This document shows positions 61,101-64,000 of a stretch of 64,000 bases of DNA, piece by piece. The stretch comes from Dastarcus helophoroides (lineage: Eukaryota; Arthropoda; Insecta; Coleoptera; Bothrideridae): positions 23,033,823 through 23,097,822 of the forward strand of contig CM053332.1 of NCBI GenBank assembly GCA_028583605.1, given 5' to 3'. Position 1 is the stretch's first letter; the number at the start of each line of letters is the position of its first letter. A model generated the notes under the pieces. The model was not told the origin of the DNA. It saw nothing but the letters and a program-made list of their open reading frames with translations, and did not search any database. The position numbers and the translations under genes were made by a program.

Positions 61101-64000
61101 GTCACATGGAATCTACGACTTCTCCAGTAACTTCTAAAACAACCATAGGGTCCACTACGGGTAGTACCACGACTGCTACTTTTAGCGAAACCGGCACTAT
61201 TTCTACGCTGCCCTCGACAACTACCCAAGTAACTTCTGAAAGTACCCCAACTTCCGCTGAAAGCTCTACCTTTTCCGGTTTTACTGAAATGACTCATCCC
61301 GGTGCTACAATTACTTCAACTGTGCCGTCTGTAGGTACCAAAGCAACTGTTATGTCAACTTTCCCAGAAGCTAGTTCGATATCGACATTTGGTAGTACCA
61401 CGACTGGGGAAGGCTCGACTTCTCCCGTTTCCACTGAAATGACGCCCTCTGGCGGTACAGTTACGTCAGCTTCCCAAACAACTGTTGCCGAAGTTACAAC
61501 CGTGATAACTTCCGAAAAATCTTCAGAATCTACACTTGGAAGTACTACAGAGGTTTCACGTTCTAGTGAACGCTTTACGTCTCCAAGTTATACAGAAAGG
61601 ACGTATTCTGGTGGTACTTCGACGGTACCTTCTATGGTAATTACAGAATTAACCTCTGAAGCAGGTGGTACTTATTTATCGACTTCTAGCGAAAGACCTA
61701 CTTCCTCAGGTTCCACTAGAATGACAACGATTACCTCAACAGTACCTCAATCTACCTTTGAGTCAACAATTTATTCTGCCTCGACCACGGGAAAGCATTT
61801 TGCGGAAACAACGGTTCCGGCTGTTGTAACTTCTGAAGTTGTCAGCTCAGAATCTACTTCGATGGCTTTTAGTACTTCCTCTGGCGAAACTGTCACTTTT
61901 ACTTACCCTGAAATGACCCATCCTAGCACCATGACCGTTTCTGGTGAAATGCCTTCGAATGCTACGGAAATAACTACCGAGGCAATGCCCTCTTTTAGCT
62001 CTACTGCTGAGGTTCCGGGAAGTACTTCTGTTACTAGAGCCACAGAAATCACAACTTTCAGTCCTAGTGCTTCTGGTAGTACCACTGTTTCAATGCCTAG
62101 TGAAGTAACTACCGAATCAACTGCTTTTCCAATCACTTCTACTTATACGGAAGTAACCAGCTCTGGTGTCACTATTCCTTTGACGGTTCCCTCTAACTTT
62201 ACAGCTTCGACTCCCGAAGCTTCAAGCGCAGTCCCTACATTTACTGAAACTACATATCCTAGTACTACTACGGTTTCTTCAATTGGTACTGAAATCACTT
62301 CGGTTGGTACTGAAATTACTTCGATTGGTACTGGAATAACTTCTGGTACTGGAATAACTTCTGGTACTGAAATAACTTCTGGTACTGGAATAACTTCCAG
62401 TACTGGAATAACTTCCAGTACTGGAATAACTTCTGTTACTGAACTAAGTACTTCTAGTGAAAAGCAAACTAGCATTCCTGCGGGTACTGCTGAAGTTACT
62501 ACCGGTTCTAAAATTACTGAAATAACACAGTCCACAGGAATCACTACACCAGTTGCTACTGCAACCGAAATAACTTCAACTGCTGAACACAGTACGACTG
62601 GTTTTTCTGAATCTACACGCTATCGGGAAATCACAACTCCTACTATGTCTACTGAAGTCATTTCGACTGCTGAACACAGTACCCAATACCGTACAGAACC
62701 CAGTCTTACGTCAGAAATTGTTACTTCTGGTTTTACTTCGGAAATCACTACTGCAATAACGGGATCAGAAATGACAACTCCAAAATTCGCTTCTACCACT
62801 GGTGGTACCTCTGAAAGTGTTACTTCTACGTCCACCGTTTTCACTGAAATGACTCGTGCTAGTTTAACTACTGAAGCATCAGTACCCACTGGCCCAACTT
62901 CGAGCGCTTCAACAGTCACTAGTGGCTTTGAAGTTACTACTCCCGAATTTGGGAAAACTGCGACTCAGGCGCCTCACACGGAGGAATCGAGTACAGCTAC
63001 GAGTATAGAAGGATTAAGTACCAGAGTGACGGTTTCAACAACTCCTGAAATAATGCCGACAATTCCACCAGTTGTTTCGCCGATAACGCCCCCTCCTGCT
63101 AGTCATAGAAAAACGACTCCATCGGGGGGAGTCACTACAACCGGTACTACGACTACAGAATCAGCACCTCAAAGCTCTATTGCCACTACAATTGCGCAAA
63201 GTGAAGCACCTTTCACAGCTAGCGTAAGTCCCGAAGAATTAACCACAAGCACAACTTCAGAGTACGTAACATTTAGTAGTACCCTTCCACCGACGACTGC
63301 TAGCGAACCCTCAAGTTTCCCATACACTAAAGAAATAAGTACTGTTGGCAGTACTAAGCAAACTACAGTGAGTAGTACCCTACAACCAATTACTGAGGGC
63401 AGTACCGTTAGTGGGCAAACTAGTACACTACAGCCTGCTACTGAAAGCAGTACCTTTGCTGAGCAATCGTCAGTGCTTAGTACAGTTTCTGTAAGTAGTA
63501 CCATTACTGAAGAAACCACTACTTCAGAGCAAACAACGCAGACTCGCGTCTCAAGTACCACCAAATTACCAAGTCCTAAGCATGTAACGACTGTTAGTTA
63601 TACAACCCTTGCTCCAACCGGACAAATGGAAACAACTTCAACCTACGGTACTGTCGCTCCATCTACATACAGCGAACAAACAGAAACCATAACTAAAGAA
63701 GGTGGGACGACTTTGGAGGTAGGGAAAACGACTTTAGTTCCGGAGCGAATTTCATCACTTAGTACGACTTTGGGTACTACTGAAACTATTTCGTCGATGG
63801 AAACTTTGTATACAGGTCCATCTTGGCCGTCAACTTACCCAACAAGCGAAATTACTGAAATAACTCGAACTGAGGGTACTACCGAAACTATTGGGTATGA
63901 AACGACATCTAGAACCTCATCTGAAGTACCAGCTTATTCTGGAACTTCTACAAGTGCAACACATACTTCATCTAAGACAATGAAATACACAAGCATAGGT
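9974..64000 (+). CDS. dpy: dumpy (dpy), N-terminal half of giant EGF/DPY/mucin matrix protein; 23 exons, open at 3' end
   Basis: This is the overall gene model. Dumpy is a secreted, fibrous, membrane-anchored protein of the insect apical extracellular matrix; in Drosophila it is the largest known protein of the fly and connects epithelia, tendon cells and tracheae to cuticle. Seen here: an LDLa-like segment, then tens of EGF modules (many starting D-I-D/N-E-C), alternating from exon 10 on with short 'DC..C...C.NPC' DPY modules, then a Ser/Thr/Pro-rich exon of more than 7 kb. Every intron is GT-AG. Nearly all are phase 1; the exceptions are intron 7 (phase 0), introns 14 and 18 (phase 2), and the intron before the first exon (phase 0). 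Exon boundaries join in frame throughout, except for indels near 43753 and 61107. The module order agrees with my memory of Drosophila Dpy, which excludes Notch, fibrillin or a generic EGF protein. The signal-peptide exon, ZP domain and transmembrane segment were not found in the window. Confidence 0.95.
10173..11659. other. dpy intron 1, proximal part
   Basis: This part has unique AT-rich sequence. A 24-base segment at 11545-11568 (seven T, 'aacgtcttctcc', five T) recurs exactly at 40481-40504 in intron 6. Nothing else was recognised. Confidence 0.6.
11660..14700. repeat. 3-kb polypyrimidine tract derived from (CTCTT)n
   Basis: A nearly pure CTCTT pentanucleotide array runs from about 11775 to 12194 (roughly 84 units). 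It grades into a degenerate but still almost wholly pyrimidine region to about 14700, with interspersed 'ccatctcttctctt' variants. It lies in dpy intron 1 with the pyrimidines on the coding strand. The long Ser/Leu/Phe and Lys/Arg/Glu open frames over it (up to 1,064 codons) arise from the repeat having no stop codon and are not genes. Confidence 0.97.
14701..15997. other. dpy intron 1, distal part
   Basis: This is unique AT-rich intron sequence ending in a standard pyrimidine tract and 'tttgcag' acceptor. Small open frames on both strands carry no recognisable domain. No repeat or RNA gene was seen. Confidence 0.6.
15998..16102 (+). CDS. dpy: dpy exon 2: short EGF-like module
   Basis: The exon has 105 bp, phase 1 to 1, acceptor 'aatttgcag' and donor 'g|gtgagt'. 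It encodes a compact Cys-rich segment of 35 residues, with C-TNGACL and [12 protein letters not shown], which continues the N-terminal module into the first calcium-binding EGF. The sequence is very close to the corresponding fly segment. It is isolated between introns of 5.8 kb and 2.0 kb. Confidence 0.92.
16103..18139. other. dpy intron 2
   Basis: The intron has 2,037 bp, GT-AG. It holds the minus-strand hammerhead-like motif listed separately. Around 17580-17870 the base composition is less AT-rich ('tgcggctgtcctccatgagg', 'tgcggctctctctgttgcgg'), which may mark an old transposon fragment, but no family can be named. The rest is unremarkable. Confidence 0.6.
16340..16418 (-). ncRNA. Hammerhead-ribozyme-like motif, possible Penelope-like or other retroelement remnant
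   Basis: Read on the minus strand, CTGATGA (16392-16386) is followed by T, then GATAGC, TTT, GCTATC (a perfect 6-bp stem II at 16384-16370), then GAAAC (16369-16365) and, ten bases on, GTC (16355-16353). These are the catalytic-core elements of a type I hammerhead. AAAGATTA and TAATCTTT flank the core and could pair as distal stem I. Weak points: one unpaired T before stem II, a stem III of only two to four pairs, and no pairing just next to the core. Such short-stem hammerheads are known from Penelope-like and other retroelements. No reverse transcriptase is nearby, so this would be a remnant. Confidence 0.4.
18140..18256 (+). CDS. dpy: dpy exon 3: first cbEGF module, with RGD tripeptide
   Basis: The exon has 117 bp, phase 1 to 1, and encodes exactly one calcium-binding EGF (DENEC start, six cysteines, 'NTLGSF' turn). 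The C-terminal loop reads GYRGDG, so an RGD tripeptide lies at 18232-18240 where I recall RGN in fly Dumpy. Acceptor 'ctgtttcag', donor 'g|gtaagt'. It is followed by the 14.8-kb satellite-filled intron 3. Confidence 0.95.
18257..20900. other. dpy intron 3, unique proximal part
   Basis: This part is non-satellite DNA with more balanced composition than the arrays. It includes a cluster of TAATTA-type sites at 18995-19395, a GC-richer patch at 19900-20350 with overlapping open frames on both strands that I do not recognise, and a short TTTG/TTG microsatellite at about 20418-20452. No exon fits the dpy phase pattern here. Confidence 0.5.
20900..26100. repeat. 254-bp satellite array, block 1, about 20 copies
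   Basis: Units of 254-256 bp are arranged head to tail. The landmark 'gttaacttcacggtaaaaat' recurs at about 22351, 22605, 22860, 23116, 23370, 23624 and 23879. Each unit also has 'aatttatttagaagttgtt', 'gccgccaaagcgacaaaatg' and 'gaggagttctaacggtgg'. Units at the edges are more diverged than the central ones, as expected for a satellite homogenised by unequal exchange. It lies wholly within dpy intron 3. Confidence 0.95.
26101..27589. other. dpy intron 3, unique segment between arrays
   Basis: This is mostly unique DNA, less AT-rich around 26380-26640. It contains four tandem 23-bp units at 27075-27166. No coding or RNA gene was recognised. Confidence 0.55.
27075..27166. repeat. 23-bp minisatellite, four copies
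   Basis: Four consecutive units of 23 bp share the core 'cgcgga.gtaat'. Units 2 and 3 are identical; units 1 and 4 differ by a few bases. They begin at 27075, 27098, 27121 and 27144. Confidence 0.9.
27590..28345. repeat. 24-bp minisatellite, block 1
   Basis: The block has imperfect 24-bp units of the type 'gaaatagtttcttgggtctt'. It includes a very uniform sub-block at about 28012-28165, with about six or seven near-identical units ('gatgaaacagttcctttggt' plus 'gtct'). As 24 is a multiple of three, the antisense strand stays open and reads as octapeptide repeats (TPKELFHQ in one frame, DTKGTVSS in another). No gene context supports translation. Confidence 0.92.
28346..29035. other. dpy intron 3, unique segment
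   Basis: This is unique sequence between two minisatellite blocks, with several AATTAAT-type sites around 28575-28675. No gene was recognised. Confidence 0.5.
29036..29558. repeat. 24-bp minisatellite, block 2
   Basis: These are imperfect units of the same family ('tagtttcttgagtctttgat'), with a sub-block of 'gataatcaaacagtttcttg' repeats at about 29228-29320. The last 123 bp (29436-29558) recur after the satellite insert at 32032-32154 with a single mismatch. Confidence 0.9.
29559..32031. repeat. 254-bp satellite, block 2, inserted in the minisatellite
   Basis: About nine to ten units of the same family as block 1 (shared 'gttaacttcacggtaaaaat' and 'gccgccaaagcgacaaaatg') start and stop abruptly inside the 24-bp minisatellite. 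The segment 31410-31690 is degraded and mixes satellite and minisatellite motifs. Both outer junctions coincide with 'ttttgccaaa', a ten-base string present in both repeat families. Confidence 0.93.
32032..32550. repeat. 24-bp minisatellite, block 3
   Basis: This continues the minisatellite after the satellite insert and starts with the 123-bp copy of the end of block 2. Units become irregular towards 32550. Confidence 0.88.
32551..33079. other. dpy intron 3, distal unique part
   Basis: This is unique sequence leading to the 'tgtttacag' acceptor of exon 4. No repeat or gene was recognised. Confidence 0.55.
33080..33211 (+). CDS. dpy: dpy exon 4: cbEGF module
   Basis: The exon has 132 bp, phase 1 to 1, and one cbEGF beginning DIDEC. 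It holds the unusual '[13 protein letters not shown]' core (adjacent cysteines), which matches the third EGF of fly Dumpy ('ECCNLPAHF'). It ends 'tat g|gtgagt'. The paired cysteine motif is a good orthology marker. Confidence 0.95.
33212..34647. other. dpy intron 4
   Basis: The intron has 1,436 bp and is mostly unique. It holds a purine-only GA microsatellite at 34440-34548 and ends in an unusual acceptor tract of consecutive C residues ('attccccccccag'). Confidence 0.7.
34440..34548. repeat. (GA)n-rich purine microsatellite
   Basis: The tract is about 110 bp of 'gagagagcgagagagcgaga' type repeats, almost wholly purine on the + strand. It ends about 100 bp before the exon 5 acceptor. Repeated GAGAG sites could bind GAGA-type factors, which is inference only. 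Confidence 0.9.
34648..35019 (+). CDS. dpy: dpy exon 5: three cbEGF modules
   Basis: The exon has 372 bp (124 codons), phase 1 to 1. Three complete cbEGFs start DIDEC, DVDEC and DLNEC, each ending with a G-(N/D)-P turn before its last cysteine. The acceptor is preceded by a run of C residues, and by a GA-rich microsatellite about 100 bp upstream. The donor 'g|gtattt' is weaker than most in the gene. Confidence 0.96.
35020..35697. other. dpy intron 5
   Basis: The intron has 678 bp, is AT-rich, and has donor 'gtattt' and acceptor 'taccag'. Nothing else was recognised. Confidence 0.7.
35698..35940 (+). CDS. dpy: dpy exon 6: two cbEGF modules
   Basis: The exon has 243 bp (81 codons), phase 1 to 1, with two cbEGFs both starting DINEC. 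It ends 'tgt gaa a|gttagt', an uncommon but valid GT donor. The split codon joins exon 7 as AAT, giving the 'CENINEC' junction that I also recall in fly Dumpy, which confirms both splice sites across the 5.3-kb intron 6. Confidence 0.95.
36180..39300. repeat. Dimeric ~230-bp satellite array
   Basis: The array alternates two related half-units of about 115 bp. One has 'ttatagccaataactcacaa' and 'cattaagtacaatcaaact'; the other has 'ttatcgctaaccactcacta' and 'cattaaatacattcaa.gta'. Both share 'taccacatta' and 'actgtaaaccacatta'. The landmark 'gttaagttt' recurs about every 216-232 bp from 36888 to 38932. It lies in dpy intron 6. Edges are diverged. Confidence 0.92.
38044..38214. repeat. Perfect 49-bp inverted repeat inside the ~230-bp array
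   Basis: The segment 38044-38092 is repeated exactly on the opposite strand at 38166-38214, with a 73-bp spacer. All other array units face one way, so a single fragment was copied in inverse orientation. Confidence 0.92.
39301..39719. other. AT-rich intron sequence between array and LTR
   Basis: This segment has a near-perfect palindrome around 39580-39603 ('ttaatgcggtg', gta, 'caccacattaa'), where the array motif 'accacatta' meets its inverse. The rest is unrecognised. Confidence 0.6.
39720..40093 (+). mobile_element. Solo-LTR-like sequence with TATA box, initiator and heat-shock elements
   Basis: This 374-bp unit starts TGTAACGC and ends CCCGTAACA (TG...CA ends with imperfect inverted termini) and is richer in GC than its surroundings. 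It has TATATAAG at 39908-39915 and the arthropod initiator TCAGT at 39936-39940, with the initiator A 30 bases after the TATA start. An AATAAA follows at about 40028-40034. Upstream are the perfect heat-shock element TTCCAGAAATTTC (39842-39854) and two TTCTAGAA half-pairs (39781-39788, 39885-39892), plus GATAAG/CTTATC motifs. Flanking 'atac' and 'atat' are only a near-match for a 4-bp target duplication. No gag-pol or second LTR is present. It could alternatively be a displaced heat-shock-type promoter. Confidence 0.6.
39908..39940 (+). promoter_or_regulatory. Core promoter of the LTR-like unit (TATA plus TCAGT initiator)
   Basis: TATATAAG and TCAGT sit at canonical spacing. A second overlapping TCAGT starts at 39940. 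If active it would fire in the same direction as dpy, within intron 6. Confidence 0.55.
40094..41215. other. dpy intron 6, distal part
   Basis: This is AT-rich. It carries the right inverted end of the putative element (about 40219-40245), the 24-base match to intron 1 (40481-40504), and a 124-codon open frame at 40702-41076 with hydrophobic stretches but no recognisable family, which I do not accept as a gene. It ends in 'gttctttag'. Confidence 0.5.
41216..41469 (+). CDS. dpy: dpy exon 7: two cbEGF modules
   Basis: The exon has 254 bp, phase 1 in and phase 0 out. The modules start NINEC and DIDECTAL; the second ends in ACEQ at the exon border. Because the phases differ, this exon cannot be skipped alone without shifting frame; it must be spliced together with exon 8. 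Confidence 0.95.
41605..41965 (+). CDS. dpy: dpy exon 8: DPY-like segment plus EGF modules
   Basis: The exon has 361 bp, phase 0 in and phase 1 out. It starts VDVNILC and carries a short Cys-rich segment ([13 protein letters not shown]), one cbEGF starting DVDEC, and an EGF of the 'PCEDVKCG' type ending in EDGWTFNP. The '[25 protein letters not shown]' pattern is highly conserved with fly Dumpy. Confidence 0.96.
41966..42489. other. dpy intron 8 with perfect 18-bp hairpin
   Basis: The intron has 524 bp. Arms at 42159-42176 and 42187-42204 are exact reverse complements of 18 bases around a 10-base loop. Otherwise it is unremarkable. Confidence 0.75.
42490..42858 (+). CDS. dpy: dpy exon 9: two EGF modules plus a DPY module
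   Basis: The exon has 369 bp (123 codons), phase 1 to 1. The true frame begins DINEC; a longer open frame over the same bases starting at 42496 is out of phase. It encodes a long-loop cbEGF (GRCGTNAIC), a second EGF starting KNEC whose Asp is replaced by Lys, and a [10 protein letters not shown] module ending [12 protein letters not shown]. Both ends join neighbours in frame. Confidence 0.95.
42859..43168. other. dpy intron 9
   Basis: The intron has 310 bp, AT-rich, GT-AG. Nothing recognised. Confidence 0.8.
43169..44552 (+). CDS. dpy: dpy exon 10: EGF/DPY array with one-base frame break near 43753
   Basis: The exon has 1,384 bp. It starts 'c|at ccc tgc' (HPCE) and ends 'tca t|gtaagt'. It encodes an EGF, cbEGFs starting DIDEC and SNEC, the segment '[12 protein letters not shown]', then further EGF and DPY modules including FPCGINAKC and NECDDTPC. 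Frame 1 is open through CVLAGCG. From 43748 on, only the +1 frame continues the family pattern ([11 protein letters not shown]). Removing one C of 'ggtccatgg' (43753/43754) gives C-G-H-G-G-S-C, restores one frame and makes the exon 1,383 bp, a multiple of three, as its phase 1/1 ends require. So the break is a one-base insertion in the assembly or allele, not a missed intron. Confidence 0.92.
44614..44907 (+). CDS. dpy: dpy exon 11: EGF and DPY modules
   Basis: The exon has 294 bp (98 codons), phase 1 to 1, behind a 61-bp intron. It encodes an EGF ([21 protein letters not shown]), a DPY-type stretch ([14 protein letters not shown]) and an EGF starting [12 protein letters not shown] that ends NPDLICMP. 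This ending is also in fly Dumpy. Confidence 0.94.
45015..46694 (+). CDS. dpy: dpy exon 12: ten EGF modules alternating with DPY modules
   Basis: The exon has 1,680 bp (560 codons), phase 1 to 1, uninterrupted. Order: two plain EGFs (CGQNAHC, CGHNAEC), one cbEGF starting DINEC, then a regular alternation of short DPY modules ('.DxDC......C......KC...C') and EGFs of the 'CGPNAxC...NHx..C.CP' type. The last EGF (PCHTSAIC) is split by intron 12 and completed in exon 13. The EGF/DPY alternation is the hallmark of Dumpy and is thought to give an extended, rod-like fibre. Confidence 0.96.
46967..48298 (+). CDS. dpy: dpy exon 13: EGF and tandem DPY-type modules
   Basis: The exon has 1,332 bp (444 codons), phase 1 to 1. 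It completes the split EGF ([10 protein letters not shown]), then alternates EGFs with runs of consecutive DPY-type units (for example [26 protein letters not shown]), a cbEGF starting [10 protein letters not shown], and two further EGF/DPY pairs. The open frame runs on into intron 13 for 119 bases before an in-frame stop, so retention of that 150-bp intron would truncate the protein. Confidence 0.96.
48449..48602 (+). CDS. dpy: dpy exon 14: EGF and first half of a cbEGF
   Basis: The exon has 154 bp, phase 1 in and phase 2 out. It holds [12 protein letters not shown] and a cbEGF starting [11 protein letters not shown], which breaks after the third Cys region at 'gct at|gtaagt'. The split Ile codon is finished by the first base of exon 15. 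It is obligatorily paired with exon 15 for frame. Confidence 0.93.
48603..48919. other. dpy intron 14 (phase 2)
   Basis: The intron has 317 bp, is AT-rich, and splits a cbEGF module. Nothing else recognised. Confidence 0.8.
48920..49437 (+). CDS. dpy: dpy exon 15: end of cbEGF plus EGF/DPY modules
   Basis: The exon has 518 bp, phase 2 in and phase 1 out. It completes the cbEGF ([12 protein letters not shown]), then a DPY module ([13 protein letters not shown]), an EGF (ACGRNAEC), a DPY module ([13 protein letters not shown]), an EGF (SCGQKADC) and a final DPY stretch ([13 protein letters not shown]). One N-glycosylation sequon (NFT) lies in the second DPY module. Confidence 0.94.
49592..50506 (+). 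CDS. dpy: dpy exon 16: EGF/DPY modules with two RGD tripeptides
   Basis: The exon has 915 bp (305 codons), phase 1 to 1. It begins ALCSSSREC with back-to-back DPY units ([13 protein letters not shown]), followed by EGFs ([32 protein letters not shown]) interspersed with DPY units. Two RGD tripeptides occur: GFRGDA at 50398-50406, and C-R-G-D-V-C at 50488-50496, where the triplet is flanked by cysteines. It is followed by a 51-bp intron, the shortest in the window. Confidence 0.95.
50558..50740 (+). CDS. dpy: dpy exon 17: DPY plus EGF pair
   Basis: The exon has 183 bp (61 codons), phase 1 to 1. It encodes one DPY unit ([13 protein letters not shown]) followed by one EGF ([25 protein letters not shown]). 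This is a minimal EGF+DPY exon that could be skipped without changing frame. Confidence 0.94.
50866..50908. repeat. 12-bp hairpin in intron 17
   Basis: AGACCGTGTCAA (50866-50877) and its exact reverse complement (50897-50908) flank a 19-base loop, 50 bases before the exon 18 start. It may affect branch-point access; that is inference. Confidence 0.8.
50959..51808 (+). CDS. dpy: dpy exon 18: mainly tandem DPY units
   Basis: The exon has 850 bp, phase 1 in and phase 2 out. It is dominated by consecutive short units of the form 'CR.D.DC...E.C....C...C' (for example [13 protein letters not shown]), with two EGFs ([16 protein letters not shown]) between them. The unit [11 protein letters not shown] is near-identical to the fly protein as I recall it. 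It ends 'aga ac|gtaagt', so it needs exon 19 to keep frame. Confidence 0.95.
51809..52195. other. dpy intron 18 (phase 2)
   Basis: The intron has 387 bp of unique AT-rich sequence with acceptor 'gttttgcag'. Nothing recognised. Confidence 0.75.
52196..52371 (+). CDS. dpy: dpy exon 19: DPY units
   Basis: The exon has 176 bp, phase 2 in and phase 1 out. It encodes consecutive DPY units ([30 protein letters not shown]) ending NNKCQ. No EGF lies inside. Phase and motif (NCLADERC) match the expected continuation of exon 18. No continuous open frame marks it because of its short length; it was found by splice sites and cysteine spacing. Confidence 0.92.
52372..53603. other. dpy intron 19
   Basis: The intron has 1,232 bp. 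It contains the tRNA-like 3' half (52490-52530) and, at about 53130-53510, a loose pyrimidine-rich repeat with the theme 'aacaaagt.ctacctac', which recurs in intron 20 near 54665-54775. Confidence 0.6.
52490..52530 (+). pseudogene. tRNA-Arg-like 3' half (anticodon-arm 3' side, B box and T arm)
   Basis: The sequence 'atcagaagattcc' followed by 'aggttcgaatcccggc' matches the 3' half of an arginine-type tRNA, including the B box GGTTCGAATCC. No A box and no partner for the 3' acceptor-like 'cagaatcg' lie in the preceding 70 bases. So it is a tRNA fragment or part of a tRNA-derived SINE, not a working tRNA. Confidence 0.55.
53604..54527 (+). CDS. dpy: dpy exon 20: EGF/DPY modules with a Cys-dense CEC segment
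   Basis: The exon has 924 bp (308 codons), phase 1 to 1. It starts [15 protein letters not shown] and includes the CDGFCECDE segment, DPY repeats ([26 protein letters not shown]), EGFs ([24 protein letters not shown]) and [11 protein letters not shown]. The unusual 'GxCxC' and 'CDG.LVN.C' stretches correspond to those of fly Dumpy. Ends 'gaa t|gtaagt'. Confidence 0.95.
54813..54950 (+). CDS. dpy: dpy exon 21: single EGF-like module
   Basis: The exon has 138 bp (46 codons), phase 1 to 1, acceptor 'cgccttgtag'. It encodes TQERSVADC and one EGF-like repeat ([24 protein letters not shown]). It has no DPY unit and no continuous long open frame of its own, and was placed by splicing and cysteine pattern. 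The equivalent fly segment, as I recall it, is more degenerate here, so this copy is better conserved to the EGF consensus. Confidence 0.9.
54951..55751. other. dpy intron 21
   Basis: The intron has 801 bp. The part 55240-55680 is less AT-rich than other introns ('gactccaccgctaaatgcgcc', 'cttgttcggtctcactgaga'). It might hold regulatory sequence or an old insertion, but no family was recognised. Confidence 0.55.
55752..56528 (+). CDS. dpy: dpy exon 22: last EGF/DPY-rich exon before the mucin region
   Basis: The exon has 777 bp (259 codons), phase 1 to 1. Order: DPY ([13 protein letters not shown]), EGF (ACGLNALC), a Lys-rich linker after DPKCLS, DPY with long spacing ([16 protein letters not shown] sequon), an EGF-like block with [14 protein letters not shown] ([13 protein letters not shown]), and three irregular modules ([33 protein letters not shown]). 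The '[14 protein letters not shown]' and '[11 protein letters not shown]' stretches are strong Dumpy markers. Confidence 0.95.
56529..56889. other. dpy intron 22
   Basis: The intron has 361 bp. Donor 'g|gtaaaa' is weaker than the gtaagt common in this gene. Nothing else recognised. Confidence 0.75.
56890..64000 (+). CDS. dpy: dpy exon 23: DPY/EGF remnant, then giant Ser/Thr/Pro mucin-like region; frame break near 61107; open at edge
   Basis: The acceptor 'atattcgcag' continues phase 1. The first ~65 codons hold a DPY unit ([13 protein letters not shown]) and one EGF ([16 protein letters not shown]). From about 57090 the exon is almost only Ser, Thr, Pro, Glu and Val without cysteine, a mucin-like domain expected to be heavily O-glycosylated. 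Seven imperfect 44/41-residue units fill 57873-58778 and thirteen octapeptides fill 59379-59690. The frame from 56890 ends at a stop at 61128-61130, while the +2 frame (from 61109, 'gaa tct acg') carries the same composition without a stop to base 64000. So a one-base loss or two-base gain lies at about 61104-61109. No splice pair explains it. The exon's donor is beyond the window. Confidence 0.9.
57873..58778 (+). repeat. dpy: Coding 132/123-bp repeats (44/41 residues) in the mucin exon
   Basis: Seven units start at 57873, 58005, 58137, 58260, 58392, 58515 and 58647, each opening with 'STPSGT'. Lengths are 132, 132, 123, 132, 123, 132 and 132 bp, all multiples of three. A 255-bp pair (58005-58259 and 58260-58514) is nearly identical, a recent in-frame duplication of a two-unit block. 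Confidence 0.93.
59379..59690 (+). repeat. dpy: Coding 24-bp repeats: 13 octapeptides PGSTTSTT
   Basis: Thirteen tandem 24-bp units encode PGSTTSTT with single substitutions (SIT, SIA, LTT, WTT; one SGSTTSTT; one PASTTSTT). Such short Pro/Thr/Ser repeats are typical of O-glycosylated mucin domains and commonly vary in copy number. Confidence 0.95.
62275..62445 (+). repeat. dpy: Coding short repeats G-T-E/G-I-T-S in the mucin exon
   Basis: Units of 15 and 18 bp encode [12 protein letters not shown] and STGITS in tandem, in the frame that follows the 61107 break. Their regularity in that frame supports it as the true coding frame. Confidence 0.88.

Noticed and set aside
61104..61109. Tiny intron or programmed frameshift at the mucin break
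   Set aside because: No GT-AG pair, slippery heptamer or stem is visible; a simple indel is the economical reading.

Overview
The window is a stretch of an insect nuclear genome: AT-rich DNA, GT-AG introns, and large intronic satellite arrays. It carries one recognisable gene, on the + strand: the 5' half of dumpy (dpy). Dumpy is the giant apical extracellular-matrix protein of insects, which anchors epidermis, tendon cells and tracheae to the cuticle. The order of modules and many short motifs agree with what I know of Drosophila Dumpy from the first exon seen to the last. The exact order of insect is not determinable by eye; a holometabolous insect such as a beetle is a guess.

Twenty-three coding segments could be placed by splice sites, reading phase and cysteine pattern: 9974-10172, 15998-16102, 18140-18256, 33080-33211, 34648-35019, 35698-35940, 41216-41469, 41605-41965, 42490-42858, 43169-44552, 44614-44907, 45015-46694, 46967-48298, 48449-48602, 48920-49437, 49592-50506, 50558-50740, 50959-51808, 52196-52371, 53604-54527, 54813-54950, 55752-56528 and 56890-64000 (open at the window edge). 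Together they hold about 18.6 kb of coding sequence (about 6,200 codons): an LDLa-like N-terminal module, calcium-binding EGF repeats, alternating EGF and short four-cysteine DPY modules, then a huge Ser/Thr/Pro mucin-like exon. The signal-peptide exon and the C-terminal ZP domain and membrane anchor are not seen and probably lie outside the window. Two frame breaks interrupt otherwise intact coding: one in exon 10 near 43753 and one in the mucin exon near 61107. Both look like single-site indels, in the assembly or the allele.

The first 40 kb is mostly intron and upstream sequence filled with unrelated tandem repeats: a 136-bp satellite (about 2237-6598), a 3-kb CTCTT-derived polypyrimidine tract (11660-14700), a 254-bp satellite in two blocks (20.9-26.1 kb and 29.56-32.03 kb), a 24-bp minisatellite in three blocks, and a dimeric ~230-bp satellite (36.2-39.3 kb). 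The second 254-bp block sits inside the 24-bp minisatellite between two 123-bp near-identical direct copies. The ~230-bp array appears to lie inside an element with inverted ends, which also contains a 374-bp solo-LTR-like sequence carrying heat-shock elements, a TATA box and an arthropod initiator. A minus-strand hammerhead-ribozyme-like motif lies in intron 2 and a tRNA-Arg-like 3' half in intron 19.

No second protein-coding gene, CRISPR array or prokaryotic-type system is supported. The interest lies in the repeat biology of the long 5' introns, the frame breaks, and three RGD tripeptides in EGF/DPY modules.
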